Origin: a virus | Strand: one strand, 5' to 3' | Virus record (IMG/VR): IMGVR_UViG_3300031656_000025 | Coordinates: 1-28,142 of that record | Length of the DNA: 28,142 nt | Part shown: in pieces, positions 13,839-20,812 of the stretch | Layout: the number at the start of each line of letters is the position of its first letter | Position numbering within the stretch: the first letter of the stretch is position 1 | The notes under the pieces: model-generated | The model's database searches: none | What the model was told of the DNA's origin: nothing | Seen by the model: only the letters and a program-made list of their open reading frames with translations | Program-made: the position numbers and the translations under genes

Positions 13839-14062
13839 TTATGTGTGAATGGGCGCTTGCAGATATTAAGAATAGAGCAAGCAGTAAAGCTTTTGCTAAA
13901 GTTACAATACTAAAATTAGATATTGAAGACTATAAGCGAAGCTTAAAACAAGGAACTTACGGCGGAATTACTTACGAAGAAGCTGAACAAGTACTTGATG
14001 GCTACAAAACAGAGCTAAAAGTATGGAATTTTATAGCAGAATTAATAGAAAAACAAAGATAA
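13835..14062 (+). CDS. Small helical protein (75 aa)
   Basis: It is predicted nearly all helical: CEWALADIKNRASSKAFAKV, then LKLDIEDYKRSLKQG, a Gly turn (TYGGITYEE), and a C-terminal helix (KVWNFIAELIEKQR). The heptad-like spacing suggests a coiled coil or a dimer. The first ATG (13835) overlaps the upstream stop; a second ATG at 13841 is also possible. Its own stop overlaps the next start (TAATG). Function unknown. Confidence 0.6.
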   Translation: MIMCEWALADIKNRASSKAFAKVTILKLDIEDYKRSLKQGTYGGITYEEAEQVLDGYKTELKVWNFIAELIEKQR

Positions 14063-14511
14063 TGAAAGAAAAACTAATAACAGACGAGCTTATTGAAGCT
14101 AAAATGATAAGCTATGGCTTTGGCGAAACAGATTCTCACGATGAAGAATATGTAAGAAAACTAATACTTGAGCATTACGACGCTGAGCTAACTGATCAGT
14201 GGCAAAAAAATTGCGATTACTATATTTACGAAGAATCTACAGCCGATGGCTACAGCGTATTTGTAGCTTGCTACGACACTAGCTCTATAAGTGTAAACGA
14301 AGACATACATTATTACGACAGTGATCTTAGCGGCAAGCTTGAAAATGCAATTAGAGACGGCGGTGAAATATACGTTGACGACTATCATCAAGACTTTATT
14401 GATGACGCTATGCAAGAATTATATTTATATTTAGCCGAAAGATTTCACCAGCAAGCAATTGACGAGCTTGAAGATGAAGGCTACAAACAAAATACGGCGG
14501 TAGCTGGATAA
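14062..14511 (+). CDS. Acidic hypothetical protein (149 aa)
   Basis: I use ATG 14062, which overlaps the preceding stop; a longer frame from 14023 would lie largely inside the previous gene. The protein is strongly acidic and rich in Tyr/Asp/Glu, with segments such as NCDYYIYEESTADGYSVFVA and ENAIRDGGEIYVDDYHQDFI. It ends in a helical, acidic C-terminus (ERFHQQAIDELEDEGYKQ). The surface charge and Tyr/Asp content are like DNA mimics or inhibitors of host DNA-binding proteins, but this is speculation from composition only. Its 3' end contains part of promoter copy 6. Confidence 0.6.
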   Translation: MKEKLITDELIEAKMISYGFGETDSHDEEYVRKLILEHYDAELTDQWQKNCDYYIYEESTADGYSVFVACYDTSSISVNEDIHYYDSDLSGKLENAIRDGGEIYVDDYHQDFIDDAMQELYLYLAERFHQQAIDELEDEGYKQNTAVAG

Positions 14512-14524
14512 TATATATACAAAT
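14491..14524 (+). promoter_or_regulatory. Repeated phage promoter-like element, copy 6 (before tRNA)
   Basis: AATACGG (14491-14497; one mismatch), 8-base spacer, GGATAAT (14506-14512), then ATATATACAAAT. The tRNA acceptor stem begins at 14525, only 12 bases after GGATAAT. If GGATAAT holds the -10 box, the primary transcript would start almost at the tRNA 5' end, which supports reading this element as a promoter. Confidence 0.65.
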
Positions 14525-14598
14525 AGCGCTGTAGAGCAGATGGTCAGCTCGCTAGGCTCATAATCTAGAGGTCGCAGGTTCGAATCCTGCCGGCGCAA
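14525..14598 (+). tRNA. tRNA with CAT anticodon (tRNA-Met or lysidine-type tRNA-Ile)
   Basis: The cloverleaf is complete: acceptor AGCGCTG with CGGCGCA, D arm GAGC/GCTC, anticodon stem CTAGG/TCTAG with loop CTCATAA (anticodon CAT at 14559-14561), variable AGGTC, and T arm GCAGG-TTCGAAT-CCTGC. The first acceptor pair is A1:A72, a mismatch, which is normally a feature of initiator tRNA; however, the anticodon stem lacks the three G:C pairs of initiators. It could be elongator Met, an initiator-like species, or tRNA-Ile read after lysidine modification. CCA is not encoded; the 3' flank reads ACT. Confidence 0.9.
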
Positions 14599-14620
14599 CT
14601 AACTTTAAATACAATAACTT

Positions 14621-14851
14621 ATGAACAAATTAATTTTACCGTTTCAAACTGTAGAAGTTAACTCTACGGCAATTTCAACTGCTCAATATGAGTACAATGA
14701 CTACAGATTGACACTAACATTTAATAATGGCACAGCCTATAACTACAATGATGTACCAAACTTCGTATTCGAAGGCTTAAGAACATCTGCGTCTAAAGGC
14801 AAATTCATTAACAAACACATTTTATCCTCTTATAAATTCAAAAGAGCATAA
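14621..14851 (+). CDS. KTSC-domain protein (76 aa)
   Basis: The protein matches the KTSC domain pattern (named from the C-terminus of a lysyl-tRNA synthetase): STAISTAQYEYNDYRLTLTF, then NNGTAYNYNDVPNFVFEGL, then SASKGKFINKHI. The domain covers almost the whole protein (about residues 14-70). KTSC proteins are common in phages and occur beside or fused to other domains; their biochemical role is not established. Here it lies just downstream of the CAT-anticodon tRNA, an intriguing but weak link to tRNA biology. The start follows AACTTATG with no Shine-Dalgarno sequence. Confidence 0.8.
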   Translation: MNKLILPFQTVEVNSTAISTAQYEYNDYRLTLTFNNGTAYNYNDVPNFVFEGLRTSASKGKFINKHILSSYKFKRA

Positions 14852-15130
14852 ATGACTGAAAACGAAATGAATAGAATAGCTGAAATGGTGGTCGATAAAA
14901 TTATTGCCCGCCAAAAAGCTCATGACGAAGAGTTTAAAGCTGAAATACAAAGTATGGTTGATGATGACGCTGAAATTGAATTTGGTACAATTACTGAAGA
15001 CGAAATTATGGCTGACGAAATAATTAAACTTAACAACAGGCTTTCGCAACTCGAAGAAAACGAAGACTACGAAGCGGCTAGAATAGTTGCTAACAAAATT
15101 AAACACTTAAAAAACAAATACAATTTATGA
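14852..15130 (+). CDS. Acidic coiled-coil protein with UVR-like C-terminal motif (92 aa)
   Basis: The N-terminal 45 residues are helical and acidic. The C-terminal 35 residues (IIKLNNRLSQLEENEDYEAA followed by RIVANKIKHLKNKY) follow the spacing of the UVR motif found in UvrB, UvrC and related proteins, where two helices with a ...EDYExAA... turn mediate protein-protein contacts. The gene abuts the KTSC gene and overlaps the DNA ligase start by ATGA, so it is probably co-expressed with the ligase and could be a partner or loader. This role is inference. Confidence 0.65.
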   Translation: MTENEMNRIAEMVVDKIIARQKAHDEEFKAEIQSMVDDDAEIEFGTITEDEIMADEIIKLNNRLSQLEENEDYEAARIVANKIKHLKNKYNL

Positions 15131-15957
15131 TTAAACCAATGCTAGCACAAAAAGTTAATACAAAACCTATTGACTGGACTAACAAAGTCTTTGTGCAACC
15201 TAAGCTTGACGGTGTACGCTGTATCTTTACTAAAGACGGCGCTTACTCACGTAATCACAAGCAATTCAAAAATGTTGACCACCTGCAAGATGATTTACAA
15301 GATTTCTTTAAAAAGTTTCCTGATATTGTTCTTGACGGCGAGCTGTATAATCACGCTTTAAAGCAAGATTTCGAAAAGATTATATCATTAGTCAGAAAGC
15401 AAAAACCGACTGACGAGGATCGCTCTGAAGCATCTAATCTTGTACAGTATCACGTATATGATGTCATCACAGATTTAAATCCTACGTATGAAACTAGATA
15501 CAACATGCTAGCAACCACTCTACCTATAGCTAAGTCAATGACTCTAATTAAAAATACTGTTGTTGAAAGCTTAGACGAAGCTAAGATGTTACACGCTGTG
15601 CATTTAGCTCAAGGCTACGAAGGCTCAATGCTAAGACTTAATGCTTTTTACGAACAAAAACGTTCTTACAATTTACAAAAATTCAAAGACTTTGTAGATA
15701 CCGAAGCAACCATAGTTGGCTATGAAGCTGGTAAAGGCAAATTTGATGGCCTTATCGGCAAATTCTTAATGCAAGATGATGACGGTAACAAGTTCGGTTG
15801 CCCTATCGGCAAAGGCTATAACTTTACAGCTAGACGAAATATACTAGATAACATTCATGACTTCATGGGTCAACGTGCTACATTTACTTATTTTCAGCGC
15901 ACGAAAGCCGGTAGTTACAGACACCCTTTATTTAAAACCCTTAGAAACTATGAGTAA
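15127..15957 (+). CDS. ATP-dependent DNA ligase
   Basis: The enzyme seals nicks using ATP via a lysyl-AMP intermediate. Motif I is KLDGVR with nucleophile Lys26; motif III is VLDGELYNH (about residues 68-76); motif IV is YEGSMLR (about 163-169), and motif V is the LQKFKDF segment (about 184-190). An OB-like C-terminal domain follows (TIVGYEAGKGKFDGLIGKFL). At 276 aa it is a compact, two-domain phage ligase of the T7 kind, without the extra N-terminal DNA-binding domain of larger ligases. It joins Okazaki fragments and recombination products together with the downstream replication genes. The stop overlaps the next small gene. Confidence 0.92.
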   Translation: MIKPMLAQKVNTKPIDWTNKVFVQPKLDGVRCIFTKDGAYSRNHKQFKNVDHLQDDLQDFFKKFPDIVLDGELYNHALKQDFEKIISLVRKQKPTDEDRSEASNLVQYHVYDVITDLNPTYETRYNMLATTLPIAKSMTLIKNTVVESLDEAKMLHAVHLAQGYEGSMLRLNAFYEQKRSYNLQKFKDFVDTEATIVGYEAGKGKFDGLIGKFLMQDDDGNKFGCPIGKGYNFTARRNILDNIHDFMGQRATFTYFQRTKAGSYRHPLFKTLRNYE

Positions 15958-16051
15958 ACTAATATGGAAGTTGTATAACAACAACATGATCAGTGAAGAA
16001 GTTGTACACCAGCTTCTTGATTGTCATTATAACAGAATTAATAACAAATAG
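15950..16051 (+). CDS. Very small protein after ligase (33 aa)
   Basis: A 33-codon frame begins ATGAGTAA across the ligase stop and encodes MSKLIWKLYNNNMISEEVVH, then QLLDCHYNRINNK. The overlap with the ligase gene and the AAACTATG context suggest that it is translated by coupling. It looks like one helix pair. No family is recognised. Confidence 0.45.
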   Translation: MSKLIWKLYNNNMISEEVVHQLLDCHYNRINNK

Positions 16052-16053
16052 CG

Positions 16054-16082
16054 ACGATAGCTATTATAATATAATAATAACA
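16054..16082 (+). promoter_or_regulatory. Weak variant of the repeated promoter element
   Basis: ACGA (16054-16057) is followed 8 bases later by ATAATATAATAATAAC, resembling the other copies but lacking the leading AAT and the GG of GGATAAT. It sits in the only gap between the ligase-associated genes and the 206-aa gene, and contains TATAAT. It could be a degenerate copy or a host-type promoter. Confidence 0.3.
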
Positions 16083-16087
16083 GGCTT

Positions 16088-16708
16088 ATGTCATACGAAA
16101 GAAACCTTGATTATTTAGTCAAGAGACGTATTATATACCGTAGAGCTCCAATTGAAGACGAACCAACAGAAGTTTTTGATTGGGGTAATTACTACGAAAA
16201 TGGTACACACGAATGCTACGAATTGTTTCGAAGCAAAGCTAAAATAACAACTTTTAAGTCACTTAAATGGCACATGTATGTGTTATGGTATTTAAATCCA
16301 CAAGTAGACCCAGATGAGTTTGAAGGCTTAGTTAAGTATATATGTAATAAACGAACAGGCTTTATTACATTTACACCTAGCTCCGCGGTAATTAATTCTA
16401 TAATTTATGATGTTAGCATGATGGATTTAGAAAAACCACCACCAAACAAATTGCGTAAAATTATATTTAAAGAATTTAGCGGTTTAACAACTGAAGAAAA
16501 ATTTAAAATAGTGGGCCAAATGGTTGGTCGATCAAAATCAGTTACAGAATCTGATATATATCAATGTATGTTAGATCTGCATGATGAAAACAGATTTATA
16601 ACTATATTAGGCTTAGCTAGAATATTAAGTTGTTCGCCACGCACAATACATCGAAATATGAGCATGGAACTTAAAAAAGAAAAAGAACTTTTAAATAAAG
16701 AAATATGA
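16088..16708 (+). CDS. Helix-turn-helix DNA-binding protein (206 aa)
   Basis: The C-terminal 60 residues contain a likely helix-turn-helix: DENRFITILGLARILSCSPR, then TIHRNMSMELKKEKELLNKE, reading as two helices with recognition helix SPRTIHRNM. The preceding 140 residues are unfamiliar, with aromatic and basic segments (KSLKWHMYVLWYLNP and VDPDEFEGLVKYICNKRTGF). Its stop overlaps the sigma-factor ATG (ATGA), so the two are expressed together. A partner of the phage sigma factor, such as a co-activator, or a replication initiator are both possible. No family is recognised with confidence. Confidence 0.65.
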   Translation: MSYERNLDYLVKRRIIYRRAPIEDEPTEVFDWGNYYENGTHECYELFRSKAKITTFKSLKWHMYVLWYLNPQVDPDEFEGLVKYICNKRTGFITFTPSSAVINSIIYDVSMMDLEKPPPNKLRKIIFKEFSGLTTEEKFKIVGQMVGRSKSVTESDIYQCMLDLHDENRFITILGLARILSCSPRTIHRNMSMELKKEKELLNKEI

Positions 16709-17460
16709 AAAAGTACAATGTACAAAACTATATAAGATACAAAGAAGATCTTAAAGCATCTATGCCTCCTGATAAGTTTTATGATTATTACACTAGAGAT
16801 CAACTTATTATTAAATTCATGCCTCTTGTTGAAAATTTAGCACGTAAGTTTTCAACTACACAACAAGCATCTGGCGTATTAAGTATAAATGATTTGCTAC
16901 AAATTGGCAATGAAGGCTTAATTAAAGCTGTAGATAAACTAGATTGGGATTTATTAATTGATTCAGATGATATTGAAAAAACTTTAAAAAGCTTTTTTAG
17001 CAAAAGAATTAAAGGCAATATCAGGCGTAGAATTGACATGATGCGAGGCGATATAAGAATACCAGAACACAAGCTGACTGAAATACGTAATAACCCTAAA
17101 GATAAAATTATGGTTGCTATGTTTTTTAACAGCGTGTTTTTAAGTATTGATGCCCAAGTTACAAATGACGATGACGAAAACATGATGCATCAAGTTGAAG
17201 ATAAATCAGAGCCTTATAATATACAGCTAATGAATGTATATCTTAAAGGCTTAATGCAAAAATACTTAACAGGTAATGAATACGAAGTGCTGAGATTATC
17301 ATACGGTTTAGATTGTGATAAACATTCAGCTAAAGAAATTGCAAGCATCTTAGATATTAAAGGTGTTAGCTCTTATGTAAGAATATCAGAGCTTAAAAAA
17401 CAAGCAGTACAAAAGCTGATTGACAACGTTGATCATTCTCAAGTACTTGATATCCTATAG
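16705..17460 (+). CDS. Phage sigma-70 family RNA polymerase sigma factor
   Basis: This 251-aa protein has sigma region 2 at about residues 30-120: LIIKFMPLVENLARKF, then INDLLQIGNEGLIKAVDKLD (the DLLQIGNxGLxKAV core-binding segment), then the region 2.3/2.4-like segment SFFSKRIKGNIRRRIDMMRG. Region 4 lies at about 182-240 (YLTGNEYEVLRLSYGLDCDK then SAKEIASILDIKG ... RISELKKQAVQKL), a helix-turn-helix for promoter recognition. Regions 1 and 3 are reduced. It would direct host core RNA polymerase to phage promoters, perhaps the late, leftward virion genes, since no phage RNA polymerase is visible. An alternative target is the repeated AATACGA-N8-GGATAAT element. Confidence 0.88.
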   Translation: MKKYNVQNYIRYKEDLKASMPPDKFYDYYTRDQLIIKFMPLVENLARKFSTTQQASGVLSINDLLQIGNEGLIKAVDKLDWDLLIDSDDIEKTLKSFFSKRIKGNIRRRIDMMRGDIRIPEHKLTEIRNNPKDKIMVAMFFNSVFLSIDAQVTNDDDENMMHQVEDKSEPYNIQLMNVYLKGLMQKYLTGNEYEVLRLSYGLDCDKHSAKEIASILDIKGVSSYVRISELKKQAVQKLIDNVDHSQVLDIL

Positions 17461-17485
17461 TTTAACCACGTAAAACAAAAACACA

Positions 17486-17524
17486 ATGCGTAATTATATT
17501 AATAACAAACCACATACCATATGA
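17486..17524 (+). CDS. Possible 12-codon leader peptide before the recombination genes
   Basis: ATG at 17486 begins a 12-codon frame (MRNYINNKPHTI) whose stop TGA overlaps the start of the ERF-like gene as ATGA. The tight overlap could couple translation. There is no independent evidence, and such a short frame can occur by chance. Confidence 0.25.
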   Translation: MRNYINNKPHTI

Positions 17525-18045
17525 CCTTAAATGAGAAACTGGCAACAATCCAGACAAAATTTAAATCGAAGAAAAGTAGATTTAATTCATTCGGCAAATA
17601 CAACTTCAGATCAGCCGAAGACATCCTAGAAGCAACAAAACCTTATCTCTTAGAGTTAGGAGTTAGCGTAACAATTAACGAACGTTTAATTGAAAGTGAA
17701 CCATTCCCTATTTTGGAATCAACAGCTACTATTAGTAATGCAACAGACGCTATACAAGCTACGGCAATAGTTGGCGTTGATTTAGCTCAAAAGGGTATGC
17801 AAATGCCTCAAAAATTCGGTTCCGCATCTAGTTATGGAAAGAAGTATGCTTTAGGTAATCTATTTTTAATAGATGATACAGCAGACAGTGACGCAACAAA
17901 TAGTCACGACAAAGGTAATGTAGCCAAACCTAAATTAGAAGGAGCTGCACTAACAAAAGCAAAAGCTTTTATTAAATCAGGCGGTAGCATGGAAGCTATT
18001 AAAAAGAAATATGACATTCCAGCCGGCGTACTAAATACTTTATAA
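17521..18045 (+). CDS. erf: ERF-family single-strand annealing protein
   Basis: The N-terminal 120 residues match the ERF (essential recombination function) family: EKLATIQTKF, the GKYNFRSAEDILEATKPYL segment (about residues 25-44), and the strongly conserved SASSYGKKYALGNLF (about 101-115) followed by an acidic IDDTADSD. ERF proteins form rings, coat single-stranded DNA and anneal complementary strands, supporting phage recombination and genome circularisation. A small C-terminal helical domain (AKAFIKSGGSMEAIKKKYDI) follows. The next gene is a PD-(D/E)XK exonuclease whose ATG overlaps this stop, the classic exonuclease plus annealase pairing. Confidence 0.88.
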   Translation: MTLNEKLATIQTKFKSKKSRFNSFGKYNFRSAEDILEATKPYLLELGVSVTINERLIESEPFPILESTATISNATDAIQATAIVGVDLAQKGMQMPQKFGSASSYGKKYALGNLFLIDDTADSDATNSHDKGNVAKPKLEGAALTKAKAFIKSGGSMEAIKKKYDIPAGVLNTL

Positions 18046-18776
18046 TGAATAGAAAAGATGAGTTAAACAAGTTGAAGGAAGACGAGCATTATTATGGTAA
18101 GTTTGGAAAACAATTTCTAAGCAACTCGGACATATCAACGTTATTAACAAACCCTTTGGCGCTTGGAAAACCAATGAAACCAATTCCTGCATTCTTAGTT
18201 GGAGGTTACTTTCATACAGCAATACTTGAGCCTCACAAGCTTAAAAGCTTTAAGATAGTAGAAGCTTCAACTAGGAATACAAAAGCGTACAAAGAGATTT
18301 CAAACGGCGAGCTATGTTTATTACAACACGAAGCAGATCAAACAGAATTACTAGTAGACAAAATGATGTCTAATGAAATTTGCAAAAGTTTGATACGTGG
18401 TGAAAATGTAGAATACGAAGTACCTGGAATAGCTGAAATATTTGGCGTTAACTGGAAAGGTAAAGCAGACATTATTAATCATGATGAGAAATTAATTATT
18501 GATTTAAAAACAACTGCAGACATTTCTAAGTTTAGATATTCAGCAACTAAGTACAATTATAACAGTCAAGCTTATATATACCAGAAGTTGTTTGGTTATG
18601 AAATGATCTTTATGGTTATTGACAAAAGCACACATCAAATTGGCATATACGACTGTTCTGACAAGTTTTTATCTTTTGGTGAAGACAAAGTTCAGGAAGC
18701 AGTAGAACAATACAAATTATTTTTTAACAACCCGGAATTTAAGCCGGAAAATTATTTTATTAACAAAACCCTATAA
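18045..18776 (+). CDS. PD-(D/E)XK exonuclease (RecE/Cas4-like recombination nuclease)
   Basis: This 243-aa protein has the core of a RecE-type or YqaJ/Cas4-like nuclease. An N-terminal segment with SNSDISTLLTNPLAL and a GGYFHTAILEP motif (a family-conserved FHxxxLEP) is followed by the catalytic region: WKGKADII (metal-binding Asp, about residue 144), then LIIDLKTT (the D-x-K motif, about 154-161), and a conserved NYNSQAYIYQ helix. It would resect double-stranded DNA ends to expose single strands for the neighbouring ERF annealing protein. The start overlaps the ERF stop (TAATG). Confidence in nuclease activity is high; 5'-3' polarity is inferred from the family. Confidence 0.85.
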   Translation: MNRKDELNKLKEDEHYYGKFGKQFLSNSDISTLLTNPLALGKPMKPIPAFLVGGYFHTAILEPHKLKSFKIVEASTRNTKAYKEISNGELCLLQHEADQTELLVDKMMSNEICKSLIRGENVEYEVPGIAEIFGVNWKGKADIINHDEKLIIDLKTTADISKFRYSATKYNYNSQAYIYQKLFGYEMIFMVIDKSTHQIGIYDCSDKFLSFGEDKVQEAVEQYKLFFNNPEFKPENYFINKTL

Positions 18777-18778
18777 TT

Positions 18779-19087
18779 ATGGCAAGTATTATTAAAGCAA
18801 GTATTAACTTGAATGAAATCCCAAAAGATAAAATCTATGTGGGCAAAAAAGGAAAGTATCTACCTATTACAATAACAATTAACGACGAAGTTGACACATA
18901 TGGTCAGCAAGGGCCAGTTGTTGTAGAGCAAACAAAAGAAGAACGAGAAGCTAAAGTAGCTAAAGTTTATCTTGGAAATGTTAAGGTAGTATGGACAAAC
19001 GGAGAAAATGTAGCAACAGCACCTAGAGATGATCAACCTCAACAAGCAGCGGCTGCACAACCACAGAGCGATGATTTACCATTTTAA
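18779..19087 (+). CDS. ssb: Single-stranded DNA-binding protein (SSB-like)
   Basis: At 102 aa, this protein has a beta-rich N-terminal region (KASINLNEIPKDKIYVGKKG, then LPITITINDEVDTYGQQGPV) ending with KVVWTNGENVA, and a disordered Gln/Ala/Asp/Pro linker that finishes with the acidic tip SDDLPF. That C-terminus matches the DDxxPF tail that SSB proteins use to recruit partner enzymes. It lacks an easily recognisable host-type SSB sequence but resembles small SSB-like proteins of marine phages. It lies between the recombination nuclease and the primase-helicase, the expected place for an SSB used by both systems. Confidence 0.82.
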   Translation: MASIIKASINLNEIPKDKIYVGKKGKYLPITITINDEVDTYGQQGPVVVEQTKEEREAKVAKVYLGNVKVVWTNGENVATAPRDDQPQQAAAAQPQSDDLPF

Positions 19088-19105
19088 TTAAACTAAATTA
19101 AATTA

Positions 19106-20812
19106 ATGCAGACAACAGAGATCAATGGATTTTTGATTGATGAATTCAATCAACATAAGCTTGAAGAAGGAAAGAAACAGGGTATATGCCCTAACTGTTC
19201 TCCTGATAGAAAACCTAAGAACGTAAAAGCAAAGTGTGCTTCTTACGACTGGGAACGTGGTCTTGGCACTTGTCACAATTGTAATACATCATTTCAATTA
19301 CATACGTATCAACGTAAAGGCGCTAGCGAAAAAGTATATGTAAGACCGGTAACGATTGAGCCTAAGCTTCCGGCTAGCAAAGTAATTGATTGGTTTAAAA
19401 CTAGGGGAATATCTCAGCAAACTCTTGTCGATCTTCAAATTGGCGAGGGTCCTGAGTATATGCCGCAGACCGGTAAGACCGAGAACGTTATAAAGTTTAA
19501 TTATTTCATGGGCGATCAACTTATCAATGTTAAGTATCGCGATGGACGAAAAAACTTTAAATTATATAAGGGTGCTGAAAAAGTATTCTATAATATAAAT
19601 AGTATAATAGGTTATGAGTATTGTGTTATTGTTGAAGGAGAAATGGATGTGTTAGCACTGCATGAAGCAGGTATACCTAACGCAATATCAGTTCCTAACG
19701 GTGCTACATTAAATACAAACAATCTTGAATACTTAGACGCTTGTATTGATTACTTTGAAGACAAAGATAAGATTATACTAGCATGCGATTCAGACGAAGC
19801 AGGACAAGCCTTACAAGCCGAATTAGTTAGAAGACTAGGCTCTGAGGTGTGCTACTTAGCGTCGTTCGAAGATTGCAAAGATGCGAATGAATATTTACAA
19901 AAGTATGGAAAAGAAAAATTATCAGAGCGTATTACAGGAGCAAGACCAGTACCGCTTGAGAATGTTACAACGTTCAGGGATATTGAAGATGAAGTTACAG
20001 ACTTTGTTCGCAATGGCTTTAAGCCGGGATTCCAAATTGGCCTTCAAAATTTTGATGATATCTTTTCAACTTACACTGGTCAATTTATTACTGTTACTGG
20101 TATTCCGTCTTCAGGTAAATCAGATTTTGTCGACCAAATGGTTGTTGGATATAACTCAAACTATGGCTGGAAAACGGCTTTTGCTTCGCCAGAGAATCAA
20201 CCAACTTATTTACACGCTCATAAGTTAATGCGTAAAACTTGGCAAGGTATGCCAACAGCTAAAGATATTGATACTGATAAATGGAATCAAATAGCGGATC
20301 ATTGCAATAGTAATTATTATCATATTGATATGGAACGCTACACGCTTGATTCTATATTACGTAAAGGAGCTGAGTTGGTTAAACGTAAAGGTATTAAATG
20401 CTTAGTTATTGATCCTTTTAATAAAGTTAGAGACGTTGGCGGTTCTGATGATGTAAATAGATATACTATGGAATACTTAAGCAAGATAGAAATTTTTGCT
20501 AAGAAGTATGATGTGTTAGTATTTATTGTTGCACACCCTACTAAAATGTATAAAACGCAAGATGGCAAAATTGAAGAGCCCACAATGTACAACATTAAAG
20601 GCGGCGGTGAATGGTACGATGCGTCTTATCACGGCATATTAGTTCACAGAGATTACGAACAACAAACTGTTAAAGCTAAAGTTTTAAAAGTTAAGTTTCA
20701 AAATCTTGGCGAAAACGGTGCTGAAGCTCATTTTAAATGGGAACCGAAGTCAGGTTGTTTTATACCTCACGAGCAAATTAATGTAGCTGGCGAGAAAATG
20801 CCGTGGGAATAA
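19106..20812 (+). CDS. Bifunctional primase-helicase (T7 gp4-like)
   Basis: The N-terminal zinc-binding primase domain has Cys28 and Cys31 (CPNC), then Cys56 and Cys59 (CHNC). The TOPRIM fold follows at about 171-250, with VIVEGEMDVLALHEAG (Glu178) and ACDSDEAGQ (Asp228, Asp230). A RecA-type hexameric helicase domain starts near 305: Walker A GIPSSGKS (332-339), then SPENQP and Walker B LVIDPFNK (433-440), and the later AHPTKM and KGGGEWYDASYHG segments. At 568 aa it matches T7 gene 4 and would unwind DNA and lay primers at the fork. The DNA polymerase partner is outside this window. Confidence 0.93.
   Translation: MQTTEINGFLIDEFNQHKLEEGKKQGICPNCSPDRKPKNVKAKCASYDWERGLGTCHNCNTSFQLHTYQRKGASEKVYVRPVTIEPKLPASKVIDWFKTRGISQQTLVDLQIGEGPEYMPQTGKTENVIKFNYFMGDQLINVKYRDGRKNFKLYKGAEKVFYNINSIIGYEYCVIVEGEMDVLALHEAGIPNAISVPNGATLNTNNLEYLDACIDYFEDKDKIILACDSDEAGQALQAELVRRLGSEVCYLASFEDCKDANEYLQKYGKEKLSERITGARPVPLENVTTFRDIEDEVTDFVRNGFKPGFQIGLQNFDDIFSTYTGQFITVTGIPSSGKSDFVDQMVVGYNSNYGWKTAFASPENQPTYLHAHKLMRKTWQGMPTAKDIDTDKWNQIADHCNSNYYHIDMERYTLDSILRKGAELVKRKGIKCLVIDPFNKVRDVGGSDDVNRYTMEYLSKIEIFAKKYDVLVFIVAHPTKMYKTQDGKIEEPTMYNIKGGGEWYDASYHGILVHRDYEQQTVKAKVLKVKFQNLGENGAEAHFKWEPKSGCFIPHEQINVAGEKMPWE

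Noticed and set aside
15857-15949. N-terminal extension of the 33-aa gene
   Set aside because: It is inside the ligase gene; the ATG at 15950 overlapping the ligase stop is the natural start.
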